DNA from: Pseudomonas chlororaphis
GTDB taxonomy: Bacteria; Pseudomonadota; Gammaproteobacteria; Pseudomonadales; Pseudomonadaceae
Direction of reading: 5' to 3'
DNA length: 64,000 nucleotides
Assembly (NCBI GenBank): GCA_001023535.1
Contig: CP011020.1
Span: 5,268,501-5,332,500, forward strand
Positions 18,732 to 26,500 of the stretch are shown piece by piece. Under the pieces are notes generated by a model, which was not told where the DNA came from, ran no database searches, and saw only the letters and a list, made by a program, of their open reading frames with translations. Numbering within the stretch: position 1 is the stretch's first letter; the number at the start of each line of letters is the position of its first letter. The translations under genes and the position numbers were made by a program.

Positions 18732-19274
18732 ATGGCCTCGAAAACACTCGACGTGGAACGTGGCGACAGTCAACTGAACGGCCAGTTGATCGAGGGCCGG
18801 CTCGACGGCCCACTGCACATCGAAGAAGCCCGCCGCCCCCAGGCGAAACTCAACTACCACCGCGGTGAACTACAAGGCACCAGTACGTTGTATCACCCCA
18901 ACGGCAAGGTTTCGGCGGTGCTGCCCTTCGTCAACGGCAAGCTGCAGGGGGTGGCGAGTTTTTATGCGGCCGAAGGCGGTTTGCAGCGCCAGGCCACCTA
19001 CCGCGCCGGCTTGCTCCACGGCGAAGCCAATAACTACTTCCCCGACGGGCAACTGGCCGAGGCCGAGTTCTATCGCGACGGCGTACGCGACGGCCGTTAC
19101 CGCCGCCTGCACGCCAACGGCAACCCCGCGGTCGAGGCCCGTTACCTCAATGGCCAACTGCTGGAACCGGCCCACGCCTACGCCGAAGACGGCCGCCCGC
19201 TGGACGCCGAAGGCAAACCGATCTCCCGGCTGCGCTGGTGGCTGCGGCGCTGGAACGACCCGGCGCAGGCTTGA
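18732..19274 (+). CDS. MORN-variant (YwqK-like) repeat protein
   Basis: This 180-residue protein is built almost entirely of repeats of the form Y-x-x-G-x-L-x-G-x(4)-Y-x(3)-G, at least five copies from about residue 15 to 150, and ends in a basic Trp/Arg-rich tail (RWWLRRW). This is the MORN_2 / YwqK repeat family. Some members are annotated as antitoxins and many lie beside vgrG genes. It follows vgrG by 13 bases with a weak GGAG site and is probably the last gene of the T6SS transcript. Its function could be immunity, chaperone or cargo adaptor; the sequence does not decide. Confidence 0.85.
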   Translation: MASKTLDVERGDSQLNGQLIEGRLDGPLHIEEARRPQAKLNYHRGELQGTSTLYHPNGKVSAVLPFVNGKLQGVASFYAAEGGLQRQATYRAGLLHGEANNYFPDGQLAEAEFYRDGVRDGRYRRLHANGNPAVEARYLNGQLLEPAHAYAEDGRPLDAEGKPISRLRWWLRRWNDPAQA

Positions 19275-19326
19275 ACTCCTTGCTTTTGCAGGGGGTGTAC
19301 ACCGCCTCTGCAGACACCACTGCCCC

Positions 19327-19416
19327 TGTGGGAGCGGGCTTGCCCGCGAAGACGGCGGTACATTCAACATATTCATGGCAGACACTCCGCTTTCGCGGGC
19401 AAGCCCGCTCCCACAA
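19327..19416. repeat. REP inverted pair
   Basis: Arms TGTGGGAGCGGGCTTGCC... (19327-19350) and its reverse complement (19392-19415) flank a 41-base loop. This is the GGGAGCGGGCTTGCCCGCGAA class of Pseudomonas REP. It lies between the convergent MORN-repeat and DUF4280 genes and may serve as a bidirectional transcription end. Confidence 0.9.
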
Positions 19417-19487
19417 GGGATTTGGGGTGTACGCAGCTTTTGCTCGCACCTGCGCAGGAGACCACCAATAGCTGCACACCCAGCCAG

Positions 19488-19883
19488 TCAGGGAATCAAC
19501 ATCTGCACCTGCCCCGGCACGACAATCTTGATGACCCCGGCCCAGGAGCACATCAAGGTGCTGTTGGCATCGATGGCCGGCATGTTGCCCAGCAACAGGG
19601 TCGGTGGGCCGCCCGGGATCCAGGGGGTGGCGGTGGCGGGGATGCAGGGCATGGGGGTGAGCACGCCCAGGGCGGCGGCCGTGGCGGCGGCGACGGTCGG
19701 GTTGGCCAGGCTCATGCACATGCCGAACGTGGTGACGTTCACCAACGGAATGTGATCCATGATGTTCGCTGCCGGCATCCCGCCAGTCAGCATTCGGTTG
19801 ATCGGCAATACGTTGAGCACCGCTGGCGCGGCGCCGAAGCTGCATTGCAAGGTGGCGGTGCTGCAGACCTGCGGGCATCCCAT
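19488..19883 (-). CDS. PAAR-like protein (DUF4280)
   Basis: This 131-residue protein starts MGCPQVCSTATLQCSFG and contains the DUF4280 landmarks PAANIMDHIPLVNV, FGMCMSLANPTVAAATAAAL, LTPMPCIPA and a C-terminal CSWAGVIKIVVPGQ. DUF4280 is a PAAR-related family thought to cap VgrG spikes and to hold effectors. Cysteine and proline spacing is kept. The start at 19883 has AAGGAG eight bases upstream, which decides against an in-frame GTG-like start at 19916. It faces the vgrG operon tail to tail, so it has its own promoter in the gap shared with the phosphotransferase gene. Confidence 0.88.
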   Translation of the reverse strand: MGCPQVCSTATLQCSFGAAPAVLNVLPINRMLTGGMPAANIMDHIPLVNVTTFGMCMSLANPTVAAATAAALGVLTPMPCIPATATPWIPGGPPTLLLGNMPAIDANSTLMCSWAGVIKIVVPGQVQMLIP

Positions 19884-20056
19884 CGCGGCGACTCCTTGAA
19901 GCGACCCCGAAACCATAGCTCACCTGGACGCATCAGGCCCGCTGATTATCCAGCAACACGCTAACCTATAAGACCCTGGCGTGCTTGTGACGCCTCTCAC
20001 GCGCCATTAGATTAGCCAATGATCTATGGCCTCCAAAATAAGCAGAAGGGATAAGC

Positions 20057-21124
20057 ATGGCGTTTACTGATCAGTCCACCCGCGTGCGCGACGGTGAAGA
20101 ACTCGATGCCAGTCTGATCGACCCGTACCTCAAGGCCCACATTCCGGGCCTCACCGGTTTGCCACGGATCAGCCAGTTCCCCGGTGGCGCGTCGAACCTG
20201 ACCTACCTGCTGGAGTACCCCGAACAGGAGTTCGTCCTGCGGCGCCCGCCGTTCGGCCACAAGGCCAAGTCCGCCCACGACATGGGCCGTGAATTCCGCA
20301 TCCTCAATCAGTTGCGCGAGGGGTTCCCGTACTGCCCGAAAGCCTACGTGCACTGCACCGACGAGTCGGTGATCGGTGCCGAGTTCTATGTGATGGAACG
20401 GGTCAAGGGCATCATCCTGCGTTCCGACCTGCCGCCGGAACTGGGTTTCGACGCTGCCCGCACCGAAGCGCTGTGCAAGAGTTTCATCGACCGGTTGGTG
20501 GAACTGCACCGGGTCGACTACAACGCCTGCGGCCTGGCGGACCTGGGCAAGCCCCAAGGCTACGTGGCCCGGCAGATCCGTGGCTGGAGCGAGCGCTACG
20601 AAAAAGCCCTGACCCCCGACGCGCCGCAATGGCAGGCCGTCAAGGACTGGCTCAACGACAAGATGCCCGCCGACCACCCGACGTCCAGCATCGTGCACAA
20701 CGACTACCGCTTCGACAACGTCATCCTGGACCCCGAGAACCCGATGCAGATCATCGGCGTGCTCGACTGGGAACTGACCACTCTGGGTGATCCGCTGATG
20801 GACCTGGGCAACAGCCTCGCCTACTGGATCGAGGCCGACGACCCGGCGCCGGTGCAACTGATGCGGCGCCAGCCCAGCCACGCGCCCGGCATGCTGACCC
20901 GCCGCGAGTTCGTCGACTACTACGCCGAACGCGCCGGCATTCGCATCGACAACTTCGATTTCTACTACACCTACGGCCTGTTCCGCCTGGCCGGTATCGT
21001 CCAACAGATCTACTACCGCTTCTACCACGGCCAGACCCAGGACAAACGCTTCGCGCAGTTCGTTCAGATGAACAAGCTGCTGGAGCAGATGAGCCTGCAG
21101 GTCATCCGCAAATCCACGCTCTGA
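20057..21124 (+). CDS. Phosphotransferase family protein (APH / ACAD10-N-terminal-like)
   Basis: This 355-residue protein has the aminoglycoside-phosphotransferase-like kinase fold. Visible are the N-lobe ISQFPGGASNLTYLL, the catalytic loop VHNDYRFDN (Asp216, Asn221) and the metal-binding GVLDWELTTLGDP (Asp237). This subgroup resembles the kinase domain of ACAD10/11 proteins and usually sits beside acyl-CoA dehydrogenases or short-chain dehydrogenases, as here. The substrate is unknown, perhaps hydroxyacyl-CoA or a related hydroxy acid (inference). AGAAGGG precedes the ATG. The short-chain dehydrogenase follows 25 bases later. Confidence 0.88.
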   Translation: MAFTDQSTRVRDGEELDASLIDPYLKAHIPGLTGLPRISQFPGGASNLTYLLEYPEQEFVLRRPPFGHKAKSAHDMGREFRILNQLREGFPYCPKAYVHCTDESVIGAEFYVMERVKGIILRSDLPPELGFDAARTEALCKSFIDRLVELHRVDYNACGLADLGKPQGYVARQIRGWSERYEKALTPDAPQWQAVKDWLNDKMPADHPTSSIVHNDYRFDNVILDPENPMQIIGVLDWELTTLGDPLMDLGNSLAYWIEADDPAPVQLMRRQPSHAPGMLTRREFVDYYAERAGIRIDNFDFYYTYGLFRLAGIVQQIYYRFYHGQTQDKRFAQFVQMNKLLEQMSLQVIRKSTL

Positions 21125-21149
21125 GCGCACCTATAACAAGGGAAACCGC

Positions 21150-21917
21150 ATGTCCAAGACTCAGTTGTTCGACCTCGACGGTAAAATCGCTTTCGTTTCC
21201 GGTGCCAGTCGCGGCATCGGCGAGGCCATCGCCAAGTTGCTGGCCCAGCAAGGCGCCCACGTGATCGTGTCCAGCCGCAAGCTCGACGGCTGCCAGCAGG
21301 TGGCCGACGCCATCGTCGCCGCGGGCGGCAAGGCCACCGCCATCGCTTGCCACATCGGTGAAATGGAACAGATCAGCCAGGTCTTCGCGGGCATCCGCGA
21401 GCAGTTCGGGCGCCTGGACATCCTGGTCAACAACGCCGCCACCAACCCGCAGTTCTGCAACGTCCTGGACACGGACCTGGGCGCCTTCCAGAAAACCGTG
21501 GACGTGAACATCCGCGGCTACTTCTTCATGTCGGTGGAAGCCGGCAAGTTGATGCGCGAGAACGGCGGCGGCAGCATCATCAACGTGGCGTCGATCAACG
21601 GCATCTCGCCGGGGATCTTCCAGGGCATCTATTCGGTGACCAAGGCGGCGGTGATCAACATGACCAAGGTCTTCGCCAAGGAATGCGCGCAGTTCGGCAT
21701 CCGCTGCAACGCCCTGCTGCCGGGCCTGACCGACACCAAGTTCGCCTCGGCGCTGGTCAAGAACGACAGCATCCTCAAGACCGCCCTGGCCCAGATCCCG
21801 CTCAAGCGCGTGGCCGACCCGAGCGAAATGGCTGGCACGGTGTTGTACCTGGCCAGCGACGCGTCGAGCTACACCACGGGCGTGGCGCTGAATGTGGATG
21901 GCGGGTTTCTTTCCTGA
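21150..21917 (+). CDS. Short-chain dehydrogenase/reductase (SDR family)
   Basis: This is a 255-residue classical SDR. The NAD(P)-binding GASRGIG lies at residues 18-24, the NNAAT motif near 92-96, and the catalytic set is Ser148, Tyr161 and Lys165 (YSVTK). It ends LNVDGGFLS as usual. It is probably co-transcribed with the upstream phosphotransferase and may act on the same substrate. The exact substrate cannot be read from sequence. Two REP pairs follow the stop. Confidence 0.93.
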   Translation: MSKTQLFDLDGKIAFVSGASRGIGEAIAKLLAQQGAHVIVSSRKLDGCQQVADAIVAAGGKATAIACHIGEMEQISQVFAGIREQFGRLDILVNNAATNPQFCNVLDTDLGAFQKTVDVNIRGYFFMSVEAGKLMRENGGGSIINVASINGISPGIFQGIYSVTKAAVINMTKVFAKECAQFGIRCNALLPGLTDTKFASALVKNDSILKTALAQIPLKRVADPSEMAGTVLYLASDASSYTTGVALNVDGGFLS

Positions 21918-21934
21918 TACCCGCATATCCCAGA

Positions 21935-22025
21935 TGTGGGAACGGGCTTGCCCGCGAAAGCGGTGTGTCAGTCGATGGAGATATTGGATAGACGGGCCTC
22001 TTCGCGGGCAAGCCCGCTCCCACAG
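21935..22025. repeat. REP inverted pair, first of two
   Basis: Arms TGTGGGAACGGGCTTGCC... and ...GGCAAGCCCGCTCCCACA flank a loop that contains GCGGTGTGTCAGTCGATGG. The same loop recurs in the next REP pair exactly 136 bases downstream, so the two arose by duplication. Confidence 0.9.
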
Positions 22026-22070
22026 GTTGATCCTGGGCGTGCACAGGATGTGTGTTCACCGTACATCCCT

Positions 22071-22162
22071 TGTGGGAGCGGGCTTGCCCGCGAAAGCGGT
22101 GTGTCAGTCGATGGAGATGCTGGATAGCCCGGGCCTCTTCGCGGGCAAGCCCGCTCCCACAG
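22071..22162. repeat. REP inverted pair, second of two
   Basis: This is a near copy of the REP pair at 21935, with the same loop sequence and intact arms. The start-to-start distance is 136 bases. It ends about 20 bases before the AT-rich promoter region of the downstream oxidoreductase gene. Confidence 0.9.
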
Positions 22163-22182
22163 AGATTTTCCATTGCATCAAT

Positions 22183-22225
22183 GAATATTTATTCCAATAT
22201 TTGCAATTAGGGAATTTTTATTCCA
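22183..22225. promoter_or_regulatory. Paired IolR-type operator upstream of the lone Gfo/Idh/MocA gene
   Basis: A strong palindrome GGGAATTTTTATTCCA (22210-22225, GGAA-N6-TTCC) is preceded by a weaker one, GAATATTTATTC (22183-22194). The centres are 29 bases apart. The same arrangement occurs upstream of the inositol ABC transporter (50257-50298) and between iolC and iolR (60956-60998). IolR of other proteobacteria is known, as I recall, to bind GGAA-N6-TTCC. Assignment to IolR is therefore an inference from shared motif and spacing. Confidence 0.7.
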
Positions 22226-22227
22226 TA

Positions 22228-22263
22228 AAGAGCCCTCTGACAATAACAACTCAAAGGGCTCTT
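22228..22263 (+). promoter_or_regulatory. Leader hairpin covering the ribosome site of the Gfo/Idh/MocA gene
   Basis: A perfect 9-bp inverted repeat, AAGAGCCCT (22228-22236) and AGGGCTCTT (22255-22263), with an 18-base loop ends three bases before the ATG at 22267. The only purine-rich ribosome site (AAAGGG) is in the right arm. Folding would hide it. No U-tract follows, so it is not a standard terminator. Confidence 0.5.
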
Positions 22264-22266
22264 CTC

Positions 22267-23382
22267 ATGCGCGAAATCGGCATCGGTCTGATTGGCACCG
22301 GCTTCATGGGCCGTGCCCATGCCTTGGCGTTCCACCAGGCCAAGGCGGTCTTTGACCTTCCCCACCCCCTGACATTGGCGGCCCTGGCCGACGCCGACCC
22401 GCAGCGCGCCCGGCAATGCGCACAGAGCTGGGGCTTCGAGACGGCCCACAGTGACTGGCAACGGTTGATCGCAGACCCCAAGGTCAATCTGGTCGCTATC
22501 ACCACCCCCAACCATTTGCACTTCCCCATGGCCATGGCGGCGCTGGCGGTGGGCAAACCCGTGTATTGCGAGAAGCCCCTGGCCGTGTCCCTCGACCAGG
22601 CCGACCAGATGCGCCAGGCGGCCAAGGCGGCGGGCGTGGTCACCCGGGTCGGCTACAACTACCAGCACAACCCGATCATCCAGTTGGCGCGGGAGATCAT
22701 CCTGCGCGGAGAGCTGGGCTCGATCGTCAGTTTCCAGGGCGAGTTCAGCGAAGACTTCATGGCCAACCCGGCCTCGCCCTGGTCATGGCGCTGCGAAGCG
22801 GCCCACGCCGGCGGTGCCCTGGCGGACCTGGGCAGCCATTTGCTGGCGATGGCCCGGCATCTGCTGGGCGATGTCGAGGCGGTGTGTGCCGTCAGCCAGA
22901 CCGTGCACACCCAGCGCCCCGCCAGCGCCGGCAATCGCGAACAGCGCACCATCGCGGTGGACGACCATGTGCACGCGCTGCTGCGCTTCGCCAATGGCGC
23001 CTGTGGCACGGTGAGCAGCAGTTGGCTCAAGCACGGCTACAAGAACCACCTGGCCTTCGAGATCAGCGGCACCCTCGGCACCTTGGCGTTCGATCAGGAA
23101 CGGCTCAATGAACTGCGCCTGTGCCGCGCCGGCGAAACCGGGTTCCAGCGCCTGCTGGCCGGCCCGGACCTCCCCGGCTACGCCGCCTTCAGCCCGGCCG
23201 CCGGGCACCAGTTGGGCTACAACGAACTGAAAACGCTGGAGGTGCAGGAACTGCTCATGGCCCTGGCCGGCGAAGCGGGCCACGGCACGGACTTCGAAGA
23301 GGCCTGGGCGGTGGAACGCCTGGCCGCGGCGATTCGCCTCGCGGCGCGGGAGCAGCGTTGGGTCAACGTGGATGAACAATGA
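22267..23382 (+). CDS. Gfo/Idh/MocA-family NAD(P)-dependent oxidoreductase, probable inositol-regulon member
   Basis: This 371-residue protein has an N-terminal Rossmann fold (GLIGTGFMGRAHA, residues 8-20), the EKP motif with Lys103 (YCEKPLA) and the catalytic DxxxH (Asp187, His191 in ADLGSH). These are the features of inositol and other sugar dehydrogenases. The ATG at 22267 is chosen because the fold begins there; the open frame upstream crosses the REP repeats. The promoter carries operator-like palindromes matching those of the iol cluster, so a role on scyllo-inositol, an inositol isomer or a related polyol is plausible but not proven. It stands alone, followed by a terminator. Confidence 0.9.
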   Translation: MREIGIGLIGTGFMGRAHALAFHQAKAVFDLPHPLTLAALADADPQRARQCAQSWGFETAHSDWQRLIADPKVNLVAITTPNHLHFPMAMAALAVGKPVYCEKPLAVSLDQADQMRQAAKAAGVVTRVGYNYQHNPIIQLAREIILRGELGSIVSFQGEFSEDFMANPASPWSWRCEAAHAGGALADLGSHLLAMARHLLGDVEAVCAVSQTVHTQRPASAGNREQRTIAVDDHVHALLRFANGACGTVSSSWLKHGYKNHLAFEISGTLGTLAFDQERLNELRLCRAGETGFQRLLAGPDLPGYAAFSPAAGHQLGYNELKTLEVQELLMALAGEAGHGTDFEEAWAVERLAAAIRLAAREQRWVNVDEQ

Positions 23383-23416
23383 GCGGTTGAGCCCCGGCTG
23401 TAGATAAACGGCGCTC

Positions 23417-23452
23417 GTGCGGGGGGATATACCTCCCGCACCATTTTCTTAT
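23417..23452 (+). terminator. Rho-independent terminator after the Gfo/Idh/MocA gene
   Basis: A 10-bp stem (23417-23426 with 23432-23441, one G-U pair) has a five-base loop ATATA and is followed by CATTTTCTTATT. It lies 35 bases after the stop and separates the oxidoreductase from the toxin operon. Confidence 0.7.
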
Positions 23453-23470
23453 TCCATTGATGGCTAGAAG

Positions 23471-23488
23471 ACTGTCAACTCTGACAGT
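23471..23488. promoter_or_regulatory. Perfect palindrome upstream of the Tc toxin genes
   Basis: ACTGTCA-ACTC-TGACAGT is a perfect 7-bp inverted repeat with a four-base centre. It lies 62 bases before the ATG chosen for tcB. Its size suits a dimeric regulator site or a small hairpin. I do not recognise the regulator. Confidence 0.4.
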
Positions 23489-23549
23489 GGCTGGAGAGCC
23501 CCTGATCCGTGCAACATTAGCGCTCTGCACACCCGCACAGAGCCTGGCG

Positions 23550-26500
23550 ATGGATCAACCGGACCGCTTGAGCATCACCCCTCCTTCACTGCCGAAGGGC
23601 GGCGGTGCCATTCAGAGCATCGGCAGCGGCTGGGGCGAAGTGGGCTCCACCGGCAAGGCGTTTTACGACTTGCCACTGCCAATCTCTCCAGGGCGCGGTT
23701 TCGCCCCGGCCCTGCAGCTCGGTTACGGCAGCAGCGTGGGCAACAGCTTGTTCGGGATCGGCTGGGTGCTGTCGCTGGGCTGCGTGGCACGGCGCACAAG
23801 CAAAGGGGTCCCGGCCTACACCGATGACGATGTCACGCTCGGCCCGGACGGCACCGTCTGGATGCCGGAACGCGACGATGACGCACAGATCATCCGCCGA
23901 CCGGTGGACACCTATCAAGGCCTGGAACTGGGCACGGTCTATCAGGTGGCGCGCTATTTCCCACGCATCGAGGGCACCTTCGAACGGATTGAACATTGGC
24001 GCTCAGCCGAAGACCACCCAGGATTCTGGTTGATTCACGGGGCCGACGGCAGCCTGCACTTGTACGGCTTCAACGCCTCCTCACGCAGCACCGACCTCGA
24101 AGACGCGCTGCGTGTCGGCGAGTGGCTGCTGGAGGAAAGCCTCAATGCCCATGGCGAACATATCCTTTATGAATACGCTGGCGAAGATCATGCTGGCATG
24201 CCCGCCGATACGCCCCGCGACTTTCGCGCGCAGTGCTACCTGAGCCGAGTGCGCTATGGCAATGCCGAGGCGAACGCTCACCTTTATCACTGGGCACCGA
24301 CAGCACTCCGGCAAGCTCGCTGGCACTTCGACCTGATCTTCGATTATGGCGAACGCGACACCGGGCTGACGGACATTCCCGAGTACGAGCCGACGGGCGA
24401 GTGGCCCGTGCGCAGTGATCCTTTCGCCACCTACGGCTATGGCTTCCTGCTGGGCAACCTGCGCCTGTGCCGGCAAGTGCTGATGTTCCACCAGTTCGCC
24501 GAGCTGGGGAGCGCACCGCTGCTGGTGCAACGGCTGTTATTTGAGTACCACACCACGGACCTGGGCTACAGCCTGCTGTGCGCCGCGCACCAGCAAGGCT
24601 ACGACCAGCAGGGCCGAATCGAGTCGCGCCCACCGGTGGCGTTCAGCTATTCGGCATTTTCGACCGAAGCCACCGAGTATCAGCCATTCGATGCCATGCC
24701 TGGCCTCAACGACGGCCAGCAATATCAGTTGGTTGACCTGTATGGCGAGGGTATCCCCGGCGTGCTCTATCGCAGCGACAAGGCTTGGTACTATCGCGAG
24801 CCGCTGCGCGCGCAAACGGCGCACACCGCTGATGAAGTGAGCTACGACACTTGGAAACGCCTGGATGCCATACCGGTGATGGACACCCGCAAACCGGTGC
24901 GCCAGTCACTGATGGACCTCACCGGCGATGGCCGACTGGATTGGGTGATCGCACAACCCGGCGTGAGTGGCTTTTTCACCCTCACCCCGGATCGCCACTG
25001 GTCGACGTTCGTCGCCTTCGGCGCCTTCCCCGTGGAGTTCTTCCATCCGCAAAGCCAACTGGCCGACCTGATGGGCGGTGGTTTGTCCGACCTGGCCTTG
25101 ATCGGCCCACGCAGCGTGCGGTTGTATGCCAACCGTCGAGAGGAAGGCTTTGCAGCAGGCCAGGATGTCACGCACTTCGTCGAAACGGCCCCCGACGATC
25201 GCTTGCCCCTGTTGAGCCAGACGCAGACCGAATTGGTGGCCTTCAGTGATGTGCTGGGCACAGGCCAGCAACATCTGGTGCGCATTCGCCACAACGAAAT
25301 CGTCTGCTGGCCCAATCGCGGCCACGGTCGCTTCGACCCGGGCATTCACCTCGCAAACCTCCCCTACGCCTACAAATCTTTCGACGCTTCGCGGGTACTG
25401 CTTGCCGATCTGGACGGTTCCGGCGCCGCCGACCTGATCTATCTCACCCACGAACACGCTGAAATCTTCATGAACCGCACCGGCATGGGGTTCGAGACCA
25501 CCCCACGGATCCTGCCCTGGCCACCGGGCGTGCGTTATGACCGACTGTGCCAAGTCAGCGCCGCCGATTTGCAAGGCCTCGGCTGTTCCAGCCTGGTGCT
25601 GACCGTACCGCACATGAAGCCCCAACATTGGCGATGCGATTTTGTCCAGGCCAAGCCGTACCTGCTGCACCGCACGAACAACAATATGGGCGCGGCCGGC
25701 GAGGTGATCTACCGCAGCTCGGCCCAGGAATGGCTCGATGAGAAAAAGGCCTTGCTGGCCGCGAACCTGGAGGTCGCCAGCCATGTGCCGTTTCCGATGC
25801 CCGTGTCCGTCCGGCAGATCCAGTTGGATGAAATCACCGGCAATCAACTGACCCAATGCTTTGAATACCGACAGGGCTTTTACGACGGCCAGGAACGCGA
25901 GTTCCGCGGCTTTGGCCTGGTCATGCAAACCGACAGCGAAACCACCGGTGACGAACAACACCAGGCCGGCTTTACCGCGCCGGTGCTGCGCAAGAGCTGG
26001 TTTCACACCGGGCGCATGCCCGACCTGCCGGGGCTCGATTACGACCCTTCGGACAACGCGGCGGTGCCCTTGGGCAGCGCCCTGCTGCTGGCTGCCAAAA
26101 GTGACGCAAAGGACGAAATCATCAGCGACGCCAATGACGAGACCTTGCACGACATGGCCTACGCATTGGCAGGCAGTCCGCTACGGGTGGAGGTATTCGG
26201 CCCCGACGATGACCCGCTGCAAGCCCGGCCCTATTCGGTGCAGCAATCCCGATACGCCGTGCGCCTGTTGCAACTGCGCGACGAGCACCAGCCCTATTGC
26301 AGGATGCAGCCGCTGGAGTTGGAGTCGATCGCCTACACCTACGAACGCCAACCCGACGACCCGCGCTGTCAGCACCACATCAACCTGGCCTGGGATTCCT
26401 ACGGGGGATTGATCCATGACGTGACCGTCCACTATGCCCGGCGCAAGGATATCAATGACGAACCGCCGTTCAGCGAAGCCCATGAGCAAACCTGGTGGCG

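Noticed and set aside
20010..20032. Imperfect palindrome GCCATTAGAT...ATCTATGGC upstream of the phosphotransferase gene
   Set aside because: Symmetry is partial and there is no second example in the window, so it is not called as an operator.
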